Positions 17,363 to 26,805 of a stretch of DNA of 64,000 nucleotides are shown here, piece after piece. The translations under genes were made by a program, and so were the position numbers. The notes under the pieces are model-generated. The model was given only the letters and a program-made list of their open reading frames with translations. It was not told where the DNA came from and made no database searches. The first letter of the stretch is position 1. Each line of letters opens with the position of its first letter. Where the stretch lies: assembly GCF_026410305.1 (NCBI RefSeq), contig NZ_JAPMLQ010000011.1, positions 1-64,000 of the forward strand, written 5' to 3'. The stretch comes from Sulfitobacter sp. F26204 (GTDB lineage: Bacteria > Pseudomonadota > Alphaproteobacteria > Rhodobacterales > Rhodobacteraceae).

Positions 17363-18060
17363 TCCCAGTCTCCCTCAAGCAGGGAACGGGTCTCTGCCAC
17401 CGCAATATCCCAGATCTTTTCCATATCGGCATCCGGCTTTTGATAGTGACCGCCGTAATTGCCGTCACCGATCAGCTTGCGCACCCCCAGCGCGTTGCGA
17501 TCACGCAAACGATCGAAATCCACATATGGCTTTTGTTCAGGCGGCACAGGACGACCTTCTAGCCGCGTCCAGGGAAAATTCTCCATCCAAGAGGCATGCG
17601 AGGCAATGGGGTCAAGCGCTTGCACCGCCGCCCAGGTCTGTGGCGCGCGCCACCAATCATGAAACCGACAGCGGGCCCCTTCACGATCCTGCATCCATTC
17701 CGCACAGACGGTTTGAACAGGGCTGTTACCACCATGGCCATTGACAATCAGAACACGCCGAAAACCTGTATCATAAAGACTGTCAAGAATGTCACGGACC
17801 AGCGCAGCATAGGTACGCAACCGCAAGGACACAGTGCCGGGAAAGCCCATGAAATAAGGCGTCAGCCCATAGGGCACAGCAGGAAAAACAGGCACACCCA
17901 AGGGCGCCGCCGCATCCGATGCAATCTTGCCCGACAATATGGAATCCACGGACAAGCTGAGATGCGCATGCTGTTCAGTACTGCCAAGCGGCAGGACGCA
18001 GCGGTCATCAGACTTGAGATAGGCCTCGACCTCGAACCAATTGCTCTCACTTATCTTCAT
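17359..18060 (-). CDS. Creatininase-family amidohydrolase
   Basis: A 233-residue member of the creatininase/MftE family. The metal-binding GSTEQHAHLSLSVD block is near residue 23, and the family signature VNGHGGN is near 105. A later YGGHYQKPDADM is also typical. The family opens cyclic amides (creatinine) or cleaves related amide bonds. The start at 18060 has AAGGAAA upstream and lies 14 bases inside the end of the GntR gene. The frame is open to 18189, but that would be wholly within the regulator. Confidence 0.87.
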   Translation of the reverse strand: MKISESNWFEVEAYLKSDDRCVLPLGSTEQHAHLSLSVDSILSGKIASDAAAPLGVPVFPAVPYGLTPYFMGFPGTVSLRLRTYAALVRDILDSLYDTGFRRVLIVNGHGGNSPVQTVCAEWMQDREGARCRFHDWWRAPQTWAAVQALDPIASHASWMENFPWTRLEGRPVPPEQKPYVDFDRLRDRNALGVRKLIGDGNYGGHYQKPDADMEKIWDIAVAETRSLLEGDWE

Positions 18061-19063
18061 CTTGCGTTTCCTTTGTGGTGATATTGACCCGTATGGTTTC
18101 GATCGCAGGCAACAGCTTGGACCTGACATCATGGCTATCGGGCGTGTGACGGTATTCAATTGCGCTCTGTTTGGGGCGCAAACCTTCACGCAGATAACCT
18201 GCGCCCGTGGAATAGATCAAAGTGTCCACCTCACTTAAGAGATCCGGCAATCCGTCATATCCGCGCGGCACTGCGGTGACACGGCCCAGATGCGGGGCAA
18301 ACCGGTTTACACCGCTTTTCAGCGTCGGCAGAAAATCATCAAAGTAGGAGACAACGCCAACCTTCGCTTCGGGGGGGATACCCGCCAGCGCGATGCGCGT
18401 TTGCTCATTCGGTATCAACGTGATCCCAAAAACCGCAATATCCGGGAACAGGCGCGCCGCGTCGGCGGTCAACGTGTGCGGGCACACAACCAAATCAGCA
18501 GCGACAACCTGCCCTTTCTCAATATCGGCAAGGCTTGCCGCGCTGATGCTGTCACGATCATTCAGATATGAGGCCAGATCCGCCGCATAGGCGGTCGTAG
18601 CATCCGGGAAAGTACCCAGCATCAGGATGCGCATGGGCCTGACCGCCGCCTCCGGTGCCATCGAGACACGAAATGCAATGTCCTGACGGGACAGGCCCAG
18701 CTCAAGACCCAACTGGATCAGGTCCGAAACCTGACGTTGAAAATCTTCCAGTTTGCGTGCCTGCGTGGCGGGGGGGCGCGCCCGATCCGCGACAAAAGTG
18801 CCCGATCCGATGCGACCGGCCACATGCCCGCGCTCCTGAAGCGCGGCATAGACGCCGCTGACCGTGACAGGCGACAGTTTCAGAATCGCAGCAAGACGAC
18901 GCACAGAGGGAAGCCGAGTGTTTGCAGGAATGTCGCCAGCGGCGATTCCATATTCCAGGGCACCCCGCAATTGCACAGACACCGGCACTGACGATGACGG
19001 ATCTATTGCCGCCGTCAGCCGCTCCAAGGCCGGATCGATTTCACCTGTTTCAACGGAATCCAT
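18047..19063 (-). CDS. GntR-family transcriptional regulator
   Basis: A 338-residue regulator. The GntR winged helix covers about residues 20-90 (VPVSVQLRGALEYGIAAGD, LPSVRRLAAILKLSPVTVSGVY, GSGTFVA). The ligand-binding part is a two-lobed domain of about 220 residues, not the short FCD or UTRA type; it resembles periplasmic-binding or PrpR-like folds. It heads the minus-strand catabolic operon and is divergent from the ABC transporter, so it most likely controls both. The ATG at 19063 is preferred to 19102 as it starts the charged linker; neither has a clear ribosome site. Confidence 0.82.
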   Translation of the reverse strand: MDSVETGEIDPALERLTAAIDPSSSVPVSVQLRGALEYGIAAGDIPANTRLPSVRRLAAILKLSPVTVSGVYAALQERGHVAGRIGSGTFVADRARPPATQARKLEDFQRQVSDLIQLGLELGLSRQDIAFRVSMAPEAAVRPMRILMLGTFPDATTAYAADLASYLNDRDSISAASLADIEKGQVVAADLVVCPHTLTADAARLFPDIAVFGITLIPNEQTRIALAGIPPEAKVGVVSYFDDFLPTLKSGVNRFAPHLGRVTAVPRGYDGLPDLLSEVDTLIYSTGAGYLREGLRPKQSAIEYRHTPDSHDVRSKLLPAIETIRVNITTKETQDEDK

Positions 19064-19243
19064 AGTGTACCAGTCACATATAACAATTACGCAATCAAGC
19101 ATTCTTTCTACCCGATTTCACACCAATTATTACGCAGCTTCCATGCATTTGCAAATTTAATTGTGTCAAACAGGCATATTTTCTTGACGTTAAAATTATA
19201 GAATGCGTAGTGTTACAGCACACCATAACAGATGGAGGACAAA
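19064..19243. promoter_or_regulatory. Divergent control region of the catabolic locus
   Basis: This 180-bp AT-rich gap separates the GntR gene and the transporter operon. It contains TTGACG at 19184-19189, a plausible -35 box for the plus strand with a weak -10 around 19207. It also has CATGCATTTGCAA at 19142-19154, a 13-mer that recurs at 49315-49327. The GntR operator should be here, but I cannot define it. Confidence 0.4.
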
Positions 19244-20812
19244 ATGCTAAGAAATACCCTGAGGTCAGGCCTTGCCACGCTTGCTATTCTTGCGGCTGCG
19301 CCTGCCGTAATGGCGCAAGACCTGACAATCGGTCTTCGCGCCGGACCCGATTCTATCGATCCGCACTGGTCAACACTGGGCAGTCAGGCAGAGGCGCTGC
19401 GCCATGTTTTTGATACGCTCGTCGATGTGGATGACAAATTGCAGCTCAAACCGGGCCTGGCGGTCAGCTGGGAGGCGATCGACGACACAACCTGGGAATT
19501 CAAGATGCGCGAGGGCGTGAAATTCCACGATGGTTCCGATTTCGACGCCGAGGATGTCAAATTCTCGATCGAACGCATTCCCGAAGTCACCGGCCCGATG
19601 CCTATGACGCTTTACACAAAATACGTGGACAGCGTTGAAGTGATCGATCCGACCACGCTGCGGATCAAGACCAAGGGCATGGCTCCGTCCCTGCCAAACG
19701 ATTTCACGCGTTTGTTCGTCGTGCCAACCGAGACCGGCAAAGACGTCGGCAACGAAGAGTTCAACTCCGGTGAAAAAGCAATCGGCACCGGCCCCTACAC
19801 ATTCGTAAGCTGGCAGCCAAAAGGCGATCTGGTACTTGAACGGTTCGACGGTTACTGGGGCGGCGCGCCTGCCTGGGAAAAGGTGACACGCAAGGAAATT
19901 CCGGATGACGCCGCCCGGGTTGCAGCATTGAAATCCGGTCAGGTCGACCTGATCAACTATGTTCCCGCAACTGACTATCTTTCCATGAAAGGTGACAACA
20001 ACCTCGAAACCTTTGTATCGGATTCAGTCTATATTCTGAACATCGCCCCGTCGGTAAAGGATGAGGAACCGCAGCCGATCAAGGTCAACGGCAAGGAGGT
20101 CGAGGGTAATCCGCTTCAGGATCTCAGAGTCCGCAAAGCCCTGGATCTGGCAATCAACCGCGATGTGCTGGTCAACGTCGTTCTGGAAGGTCTGGGCAAA
20201 CCGGCAACGCAACTCATGCCTGAAGGGTTCTTTGGATATACTGACAAGCTGGGCAAACGCGAATATGACATCGAGCAGGCCAAGAAACTGCTGGCAGAGG
20301 CCGGCTATCCCGACGGTTTCGAAATTGATTTCACCTGCACGAACAACCGTGTACCCGGTGATGCAGTCGTCTGTGAAGCACTTGCCCAGATGTGGTCACG
20401 CCTTGGATTGACCGTGAATGCACAGGCACTGAACGGCACCGTTTACTTCCCCGCTGCTGCGCGTGAAGAATTCACCATGACCATGTCGGCATGGGGAACG
20501 CTGACCGGTGAAGCCGCCTATACATACGGTGCCTTGACCCACACCAAGGACGCGGAAAAGGGTTTTGGCAACTTCAACCGCTCGGGTTATTCAAACCCCG
20601 AATTCGACCGGGTCTTTGGTGAAGGCAGCCAAACCCTTGATCCGGACGCACGTCGCGCCCTATACGAGGAAGCCTCCTTTATCGCGATGGAAGACCGCGC
20701 CTTGATCCCGACCGTGATCCTCCAGACTGTCTGGGCCGCCAAATCCGGTGTTCTGGATATGAACCCACGCGTCGACCAGGAAACCCGCGCCTACGAGATT
20801 ACCCCGGAATAA
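19244..20812 (+). CDS. ABC transporter substrate-binding protein, dipeptide/oligopeptide type
   Basis: A 522-residue periplasmic solute-binding protein of family 5 (DppA/OppA-like). Signal peptide: MLRNTLRSGLATLAILAAAPAVMAQ. Family features include the N-terminal GPDSIDPHWSTLG, the KFHDGSDFDAEDVKFSIERI block, and the central DLRVRKALDLAINRDVLV. GGAGG sits six bases before the ATG at 19244, which decides between it and the ATG at 19232. First gene of a six-gene operon. It captures a peptide-like or other polar solute for the permeases downstream. Confidence 0.92.
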   Translation: MLRNTLRSGLATLAILAAAPAVMAQDLTIGLRAGPDSIDPHWSTLGSQAEALRHVFDTLVDVDDKLQLKPGLAVSWEAIDDTTWEFKMREGVKFHDGSDFDAEDVKFSIERIPEVTGPMPMTLYTKYVDSVEVIDPTTLRIKTKGMAPSLPNDFTRLFVVPTETGKDVGNEEFNSGEKAIGTGPYTFVSWQPKGDLVLERFDGYWGGAPAWEKVTRKEIPDDAARVAALKSGQVDLINYVPATDYLSMKGDNNLETFVSDSVYILNIAPSVKDEEPQPIKVNGKEVEGNPLQDLRVRKALDLAINRDVLVNVVLEGLGKPATQLMPEGFFGYTDKLGKREYDIEQAKKLLAEAGYPDGFEIDFTCTNNRVPGDAVVCEALAQMWSRLGLTVNAQALNGTVYFPAAAREEFTMTMSAWGTLTGEAAYTYGALTHTKDAEKGFGNFNRSGYSNPEFDRVFGEGSQTLDPDARRALYEEASFIAMEDRALIPTVILQTVWAAKSGVLDMNPRVDQETRAYEITPE

Positions 20813-20828
20813 ACTGGGTAAACTCCCT

Positions 20829-20859
20829 GCTGGTGCGCAACAAATCCCTGTGCACCAGC
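20829..20859 (+). other. Intercistronic stem-loop after the binding-protein gene
   Basis: GCTGGTGC (20829-20836) pairs perfectly with GCACCAGC (20852-20859) around a 15-base loop, and no T-run follows. Hairpins in this place commonly protect the binding-protein mRNA and lower expression of the permease genes. This is inference from position and structure. Confidence 0.6.
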
Positions 20860-20923
20860 GTCTATCTGATGACCGGCTGATCCGGCAAAAGCCTTTATGA
20901 TAAGGGCAAAACATGAGGTTGTG

Positions 20924-21898
20924 ATGTTTGGTTATCTCGTCGCGCGGCTTTCGCAGGCAGTTGTTGTCGTATTCGCCATGTCGGTTATCGTCTTTGTTGG
21001 CGTTTACGCCATCGGCAATCCGATTGACGTGATGATCGATCCCGGTGCCACGCAGGAAATCCGCGAAAACCTGATCCGCCAATACGGTCTGGATCAACCG
21101 TTATGGCGGCAGTATTTCACCTTTGTCGGCAATGTGTTCCAGGGTGATCTGGGCCGGTCGATGGTCTACAACATCTCAGTGACATCCCTGGTCTTTTCAC
21201 GCCTCCCCGCCACTCTCGAACTTGTGCTGGTGTCCGTGACAATCGCGGCCTGCATCGGCATCCCTGCGGGGCTTTATGCCGGTTACCGCCCCAACAGCAT
21301 CGGGGCCAAACTGATCATGGCCCTTTCTGTTCTTGGCTTTTCCGTCCCGACATTCTGGATCGGCATGTTGTTGATCATGGCCTTTGCAGTCGAATTGGGC
21401 TGGCTCCCCTCGGGCGGGCGCGGCGAAGTTGCGGAATTCCTGTGGTTCAAAACCTCTCTCGCAACATCAAACGGTTGGTCACACATCATCATGCCCGCAG
21501 TGAACCTGTCCCTGTTCAAGATGGGCCTGCTGATCCGTCTTACCCGGGCCGGCATGGTCGAAGCCATGGGCGCGGAATATGTGCGGTTTGCTCGGGCGCA
21601 AGGCCTGCCGGACCGGCAGATCGTGTTCAGCCACATCCTGCGCAATATCTCCATCCCCGTGGTAACAGTATTCGGACTGGAACTGGGTTCGACCCTTGCC
21701 TTTGCTGTTGTGACTGAAACCGTGTTCAACTGGCCCGGCGTCGGGAAACTGATCATTGACAGCATTCTCCAGCTCGATCGCCCCGTCATGGTGTCCTATC
21801 TGGTGATGGTCGTCATCCTCTTCGTTCTCATCAATCTTATCGTCGATTTGATCTATGCAAGGCTTGATCCGCGGGTCCGCCTGAAAGGAGGTTCATAA
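20924..21898 (+). CDS. ABC transporter permease, DppB type
   Basis: A 324-residue inner-membrane permease with six hydrophobic helices, starting MFGYLVARLSQAVVVVFAMSV. The N-terminal block typical of DppB (IRENLIRQYGLDQPLWRQY) is present. The coupling loop reads RLTRAGMVEAMGAEYVRFARAQGLPDRQIVFSHILRN and contacts the ATPases. GAGG lies seven bases upstream of the ATG at 20924; the frame opens at 20897 without a site. It ends in a TAATG overlap with the second permease. Confidence 0.9.
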   Translation: MFGYLVARLSQAVVVVFAMSVIVFVGVYAIGNPIDVMIDPGATQEIRENLIRQYGLDQPLWRQYFTFVGNVFQGDLGRSMVYNISVTSLVFSRLPATLELVLVSVTIAACIGIPAGLYAGYRPNSIGAKLIMALSVLGFSVPTFWIGMLLIMAFAVELGWLPSGGRGEVAEFLWFKTSLATSNGWSHIIMPAVNLSLFKMGLLIRLTRAGMVEAMGAEYVRFARAQGLPDRQIVFSHILRNISIPVVTVFGLELGSTLAFAVVTETVFNWPGVGKLIIDSILQLDRPVMVSYLVMVVILFVLINLIVDLIYARLDPRVRLKGGS

Positions 21899-22836
21899 TG
21901 CCTGATAGTCTGACACCGGCGGCCGATTTATCAGCGCTGCCTTCCGCACCACCTGCCGAAACACGGGCCATGCGTTTGCACAACTTCTGGTCGGACTACC
22001 GCCAGTCCTGGGTCGCCATCGGCGCCTTGATCGTTTTCATCATGCTTTTGGTCGGCGCATTCGGCGCGCCCTATTTCGTACCGCAAGATCCCTATGACCT
22101 TGCCAATCTCGACTGGCTGGATGCCTTTCTTCCCCCCGGGACGGTCGGATCCGGTGGTTATGCCCACCTGCTTGGCACCGACAATGCAGGGCGCGACATG
22201 CTGTCAGCGATCCTTTATGGATTGCGCACCAGCTTCATGATCGGCATTTCGGCCGGTGTCTTTGCACTGGCGGCCGGTATCACGGTCGGCCTGACTGCAG
22301 CTTATTTTGGTGGCAGAATAGAAGCGCTTCTTATGCGGATCGTCGATTTGCAGCTTTCCATGCCTGCAATTCTTCTGGCGCTTGTCATGGTTGCCATGCT
22401 GGGTCAGGGCATTCCCCAGATCATATTTGCCCTTGTTGTCGCGCAATACGCCTATTTCGCGCGCACCACACATGGCGCGGCCTCCGTCGAAAGACGCAAG
22501 GATTATATCGAGGCCGCCCGTTCAACCCCCCTGCCCACCTGGCGCGTCATGTTCAAGCATCTCCTGCCCAACGTATTACCGCCTCTGATCGTCGTGGCCA
22601 CTGTCCAGGTCGCAAGCGCCATCTCGTTAGAGGCGACCCTGTCCTTTCTCGGGGTCGGCCTGCCGCTCACCGAACCGTCGTTGGGGTCGTTGATCTCGAA
22701 CGGGTTCAAATACATCCATGCCGGACGTTACTGGCTTTCGATCTATCCCGGTATCTTTCTCATGATCACAGTTGTCGCAATCAATCTTGTCGGAGATCAA
22801 GTCAGGACCGTCATTGACCCAAGGAACAGCCGATGA
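21898..22836 (+). CDS. ABC transporter permease, DppC type
   Basis: A 312-residue permease with a cytoplasmic N-terminal tail, a first helix (WVAIGALIVFIMLLVGAFGAPYF) and the DppC signature LLGTDNAGRDMLSAILYGLRTS. The EAA-type coupling loop is RRKDYIEAARSTPLPTWRVMFKHLLPN. It pairs with the upstream DppB-type permease to form the channel. The start overlaps the previous stop by one base (TAATG), after an AAAGGAGG site. The end overlaps the next ATG (ATGA). Confidence 0.9.
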   Translation: MPDSLTPAADLSALPSAPPAETRAMRLHNFWSDYRQSWVAIGALIVFIMLLVGAFGAPYFVPQDPYDLANLDWLDAFLPPGTVGSGGYAHLLGTDNAGRDMLSAILYGLRTSFMIGISAGVFALAAGITVGLTAAYFGGRIEALLMRIVDLQLSMPAILLALVMVAMLGQGIPQIIFALVVAQYAYFARTTHGAASVERRKDYIEAARSTPLPTWRVMFKHLLPNVLPPLIVVATVQVASAISLEATLSFLGVGLPLTEPSLGSLISNGFKYIHAGRYWLSIYPGIFLMITVVAINLVGDQVRTVIDPRNSR

Positions 22837-23798
22837 CCGCTGCATTAGACGTTCAAAACCTGACCACCCGCTTCGCGACACGCGGCGATGCTGTCACCGC
22901 TGTCAATGACGTCAGTTTTTCGGTTGAAAAGGGACGCATCCTTGGCCTCGTCGGAGAAAGCGGCTCTGGCAAGAGCGTCACGGGCTTCTCCATCATGGGA
23001 CTGATTGATGCACCCGGCAACATATCAGCGGGCCGGGTTCTTGTTGACGGAGTGGATCTGCGCAGCCTGAACGATGAGGGCATGCGCAAGATGCGCGGCA
23101 ACAAGGTTGCCATGGTGTTTCAGGATCCGATGATGACCCTCAACCCGGTGTTGCGGATCGGTGATCAGATGGCAATGGCCGTGCGTGTGCATCGCAAACT
23201 GTCAAAAACCGACGCGCTGGAACAGGCGCGCCAGGCCCTTGAAGCTGTGGGCATCCCGTCACCGGGTGAGCGTCTGCAAGCTTACCCGCATCAGTTGTCA
23301 GGTGGTATGCGCCAGCGTGTCGCCATCGCCATGGCATTGCTGCACAGCCCCTCGGTCATCATTGCTGATGAAGCGACAACAGCGCTCGACGTGTCGATCC
23401 AGGGACAGATCCTTGCCGAAGTGCGCGATCTGGCGGATCAGATGGGCACTGCTATCGTCTGGATCAGTCATGATCTTGCCGTGGTTTCAAGTCTCGCGGA
23501 CGACATCTGCGTCATGTATGCCGGTCGCATCGTCGAACGGGGCTCCGCCCAACAGGTTATCGAACATCCGCGCCACCCCTATACTCAGGGCCTGCTGGAT
23601 TCGATACCCGCACGCCATACGCCGGGCACGCCGTTGCCCCAGATCCCCGGATCAACGCCGCAGCTTTCCAGACTGCCGCAGGGTTGTCCTTTCCGGCCTC
23701 GTTGCCCCCGTGCAAGCGACGCCTGCACCGTCACACCGCCGGAAGACACCAAAGACAACCAGACCGTCCTGTGCCACCACCCATTGGAGCGATCATGA
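22833..23798 (+). CDS. ABC transporter ATP-binding protein, DppD type
   Basis: A 321-residue ATPase: Walker A GESGSGKS, signature LSGGMRQR, Walker [13 protein letters not shown] and H-loop WISHDLAV. The C-terminal oligopeptide-transport domain has the conserved cysteine set around [15 protein letters not shown], which in DppD/OppD binds an iron-sulfur cluster or metal. It forms a heterodimer with the next gene product on the cytoplasmic face. ATGA overlaps at both ends. Confidence 0.92.
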   Translation: MTAALDVQNLTTRFATRGDAVTAVNDVSFSVEKGRILGLVGESGSGKSVTGFSIMGLIDAPGNISAGRVLVDGVDLRSLNDEGMRKMRGNKVAMVFQDPMMTLNPVLRIGDQMAMAVRVHRKLSKTDALEQARQALEAVGIPSPGERLQAYPHQLSGGMRQRVAIAMALLHSPSVIIADEATTALDVSIQGQILAEVRDLADQMGTAIVWISHDLAVVSSLADDICVMYAGRIVERGSAQQVIEHPRHPYTQGLLDSIPARHTPGTPLPQIPGSTPQLSRLPQGCPFRPRCPRASDACTVTPPEDTKDNQTVLCHHPLERS

Positions 23799-24820
23799 CC
23801 GACCCAATTCTCAAAATCGAAAACGTATCCAAAAGATTCACCCGTATGCCGGGTTTGGCAGAACGATTGGTCGGCAAGGTTCTTGGCGGCGGTAAACCCG
23901 TAACGGTTCATGCCCTGACTGACGTTTCCCTGTCCGTCATGCAGGGCGAAGTCCTTGGGATCGTCGGTGAATCCGGCTGTGGAAAGTCTACGCTGGGTCG
24001 GGTTGTGTCCGGTATCTATGCACCCAGTGACGGGCGCGTGACCCTTTATGATAAACCCATCGCCCGCGCACAGGGCGGTAATGTGGACAAACTTACAACG
24101 CAGGTACAAATGATCCATCAGGATCCCTTTGCCTCGCTCAATCCACGAATGAAAGTTGGTGAAACGCTCTCGGAAGGGCCGCGCTATCACAAGATCATTC
24201 CAGCCAGGAATGTACAGCAGCGCATGCGGGAATTGCTCGAAAAGGTGGGGCTGGAAGGTGCCTATGCCGATCGCCTGCCACACCAGTTTTCCGGCGGTCA
24301 AAGACAGCGTGTGGCCATCGCCCGCGCCCTGGCAATGGAACCCGAGGTTCTGGTGCTGGACGAAGCGGTGGCATCGCTCGATGTTTCGATTCAGGCACAG
24401 GTTCTGAATCTGTTTATGGAACTACGGCGTGACCTGGGGCTGACCGCGCTGTTTATCAGTCATGACCTATCGGTTGTGCGACATGTCTGTGATCGGGTTG
24501 CAATTATGTATCTGGGCCGCCTGGTCGAACTCGCGCCGGCGGATGAACTCTACCTGGAGCCCAAACACCCCTATACTTCGGCGCTCTTTGCCTCTGTGCC
24601 CACAGTCGGGACGGGCAAGCGTCGCTTTGAAGCCATCAAGGGTGAAATCCCCTCCCCGATCAACCCGCCCTCGGGCTGCGCCTTTCATCCGCGCTGCCCT
24701 CTGGCCGGTCAGCGGTGCAGCGTCGAGGCACCACAACTGAGCGACGCAGGCACGAACCGAACCGTCGCCTGCCATCTCAATGATGGCGGTGTCGGCAAAC
24801 CGCTGAGGGCTGCAGCATGA
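23795..24820 (+). CDS. ABC transporter ATP-binding protein, DppF type
   Basis: A 341-residue ATPase with Walker A GESGCGKS, signature FSGGQRQR, Walker [13 protein letters not shown] and [11 protein letters not shown]. The C-terminal cysteine set is [16 protein letters not shown]. The start is the ATG at 23795, formed by the ATGA overlap with the DppD gene; the frame is open to 23684, but only within that gene. Second ATPase of the heterodimer. Confidence 0.92.
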   Translation: MTDPILKIENVSKRFTRMPGLAERLVGKVLGGGKPVTVHALTDVSLSVMQGEVLGIVGESGCGKSTLGRVVSGIYAPSDGRVTLYDKPIARAQGGNVDKLTTQVQMIHQDPFASLNPRMKVGETLSEGPRYHKIIPARNVQQRMRELLEKVGLEGAYADRLPHQFSGGQRQRVAIARALAMEPEVLVLDEAVASLDVSIQAQVLNLFMELRRDLGLTALFISHDLSVVRHVCDRVAIMYLGRLVELAPADELYLEPKHPYTSALFASVPTVGTGKRRFEAIKGEIPSPINPPSGCAFHPRCPLAGQRCSVEAPQLSDAGTNRTVACHLNDGGVGKPLRAAA

Positions 24821-26292
24821 GCACGGATCTCAATACCCGCATCGGTCGGCTCAACGATGTGCTTTGTGCCGTCAACACACTTAATTGGGATGCCCGCACA
24901 CAGATGCCCGCGATGGGGGCCGAAACGCGCGGACAACAGGTGGCGACACTGATGGGGATCGCCCGTGAGATGTTGCTTGAACCCGCAATGCAAGAGGCGG
25001 TTGACGCCACAGACGATCCTGCTGCCGCCGCTGCGGTGAATGCTGCAATCAAACATCACGCCCGACTGCCCGCCGGCCTGTTGCAAGCACAGGCGGAACA
25101 AGCCACCCTTGCCGGCACCGCATGGGCACAAGCGCGACACGCTTCTGACTTTTCCATATTTCAGCCTCATCTCGAAAAGGTCGTCGCCCTGGCCCGCGAA
25201 AAGGCCGCGGCGCTTGGCTATGACGCCCACCCCTATGACCCGATGGTGCAAATTTTCGAACCCGGTGAAACGGCCGCCCGCCTTGCTACTTTCTTTGATG
25301 AACTGCGTGAGGGCATCCTGCCGGTTCTGGACAAGGCCAAAGGACGCCCGCGCCCCAGGACCGATTTCCTCTATCGTGAATACCCGCCTGAACTGCAGCA
25401 GAAATTTGCCGCCGAAACCGCACGCGCGCTCGGGTATGATTTCGACCGTGGCCGCCTGGATACCGCGGTGCACCCTTTCGAGATCAGCTTTACCAGAAAC
25501 GACGTGCGCATCACCTCGCGCTGGCCGCGAAACTATCTGCCCATGTCGATTTTTGGATCAATCCATGAGGTGGGCCATGCCCTTTATGAGCAAGGCGTCG
25601 CACCGATCCATACGCGTGGCGTATTCGCGACCGACATGATCGGTCTTTATGCTGTCGGCGGCACCAGCTTTGGCATGCACGAAAGCCAGTCGCGATTGCT
25701 TGAAAATCACGTCGGGCGCAGCCCCGCCTTTTGGGCGGCACATTATCCCCGCCTGCGCGATACCTTCCCCGACCAATTGGCCGATGTGAGCGAAACAGAG
25801 TTTGTCGCGGCCATTAACCGGGTTGAACCGGGACCGATCCGTGTAGAGGCAGACGAGTTGACTTATGATCTGCACATCATGCTCCGGGTCCGGCTGGAAA
25901 TGGCATTGATGGACGGATCCCTTGCTGTGGCTGACCTGCCTGCTGTATGGCGCGAAGCCATGCGCAATGATCTCGGTGTCGAGATCGCAGATGACGCCAA
26001 TGGATGCCTGCAGGACGTGCATTGGTCTTCAGGTTACATCGGGTCCTTTCCAACCTATTCCATTGGCAATGCCACAGCGGCACTCCTCATGGCGCATTTT
26101 GAGACCGCCCAACCGGAGATACGCAAGGCCTTGATCCGTGCGGATACCGCCCCTCTTCGGGCCGAACTGTCCGAGTCCGTTTGGCAGCATGGCCGCTCCA
26201 GATCGCGGGCTGAACTTTTGGAAAACCTGGGGCTGTCTGCAACAAATACAAAACCCTATCTGGACTACCTTCAAAACAAGTTCGCGCAGTAA
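24817..26292 (+). CDS. M32 family metallocarboxypeptidase (Taq/Pfu type)
   Basis: A 491-residue M32 carboxypeptidase. The zinc motif HEVGHALYEQG is near residue 250, preceded by MSIFGSIHE and followed by GTSFGMHESQSRLLENHVGRS, which supplies the third ligand. Other family blocks are the early NWDARTQMP and PFEISFTRNDVRITSRW. The enzyme removes C-terminal residues from peptides, without proline, in the cytoplasm. It is joined to the transporter by an ATGA overlap, so imported material probably includes peptides that it trims. Confidence 0.93.
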   Translation: MSTDLNTRIGRLNDVLCAVNTLNWDARTQMPAMGAETRGQQVATLMGIAREMLLEPAMQEAVDATDDPAAAAAVNAAIKHHARLPAGLLQAQAEQATLAGTAWAQARHASDFSIFQPHLEKVVALAREKAAALGYDAHPYDPMVQIFEPGETAARLATFFDELREGILPVLDKAKGRPRPRTDFLYREYPPELQQKFAAETARALGYDFDRGRLDTAVHPFEISFTRNDVRITSRWPRNYLPMSIFGSIHEVGHALYEQGVAPIHTRGVFATDMIGLYAVGGTSFGMHESQSRLLENHVGRSPAFWAAHYPRLRDTFPDQLADVSETEFVAAINRVEPGPIRVEADELTYDLHIMLRVRLEMALMDGSLAVADLPAVWREAMRNDLGVEIADDANGCLQDVHWSSGYIGSFPTYSIGNATAALLMAHFETAQPEIRKALIRADTAPLRAELSESVWQHGRSRSRAELLENLGLSATNTKPYLDYLQNKFAQ

Positions 26293-26300
26293 TGCGCGAA
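26281..26300 (+). other. Stem-loop over the stop codon of the carboxypeptidase gene
   Basis: TTCGCGCA-GTAA-TGCGCGAA is a perfect 8-bp stem with a four-base loop that contains the last base of the preceding codon and the TAA stop. No T-run follows, so it is not a classic terminator. It may protect the 3' end of the transporter mRNA. Confidence 0.6.
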
Positions 26301-26805
26301 GGACGGGTTTGGTAACAAGCAACCAGGCCGATGCAAACGCCGTTGCGGGCCCTGGCTCTGCCCCGTTGTGCCCCTACCCTGCATCTCTCTGCGCACCTCC
26401 CTCGCGGCGCGAGCCATCGTTGCACGGCTCAGTCATACAAAGTTTCGAACCGGACGTCAGCACCCCGCAACAAACGCGATGACAATGCGACAGAATCATC
26501 GCCGGAATGAGCCGGCATTTTCCGGCCATCAATGCGAATCACCGAGAATTCAGCACTTGGATTTACTGGGATTTTTCCATTGTTTTTCCGGAAAATTCAG
26601 CCGCCACAATGCCGCCATATCGGTGCCCGGCAGCCGCCCCAAACAGGCCAGAACTCTATCATCCTATGGTATGAAAGACATCATACCTTGGGATGATGGC
26701 GTTGCTTTCACCCACAAGGGGGATACCGCTCCTTTTCAGACCGCGTCAGTCTTTACCTCATCCCGGATCACTCCCGATCCCTTCAAACCGAAAAGAGAAC
26801 GCGAC
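26301..26805. promoter_or_regulatory. Long leader and promoter region of the tad locus
   Basis: About 505 bases with no gene I can support. The frame entering flp stays open back to 26368 but shows no family resemblance before the pilin start. The main structure is the long hairpin at 26656-26699. AT-rich stretches around 26560-26595 (GGGATTTTTCCATTGTTTTTCC) could hold the promoter. Confidence 0.45.
26656..26699 (+). promoter_or_regulatory. 19-position stem-loop in the flp leader
   Basis: Positions 26656-26674 pair with 26681-26699 around the loop AAGACA. The inner arms GGTATGA/TCATACC and outer arms ATCATCC/GGATGAT are perfect. The remaining positions pair through two U-G wobbles with one U-U mismatch. 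The wobbles are only valid in plus-strand RNA, which suggests the structure works in the flp-tad leader. No T-run follows, so it is not a simple terminator. Confidence 0.6.

Noticed and set aside
26368..26805. Upstream extension of the flp frame (146 more codons)
   Set aside because: The residues lack any family pattern and would put a long tail before the short pilin leader; AGAGAA marks the ATG at 26806.
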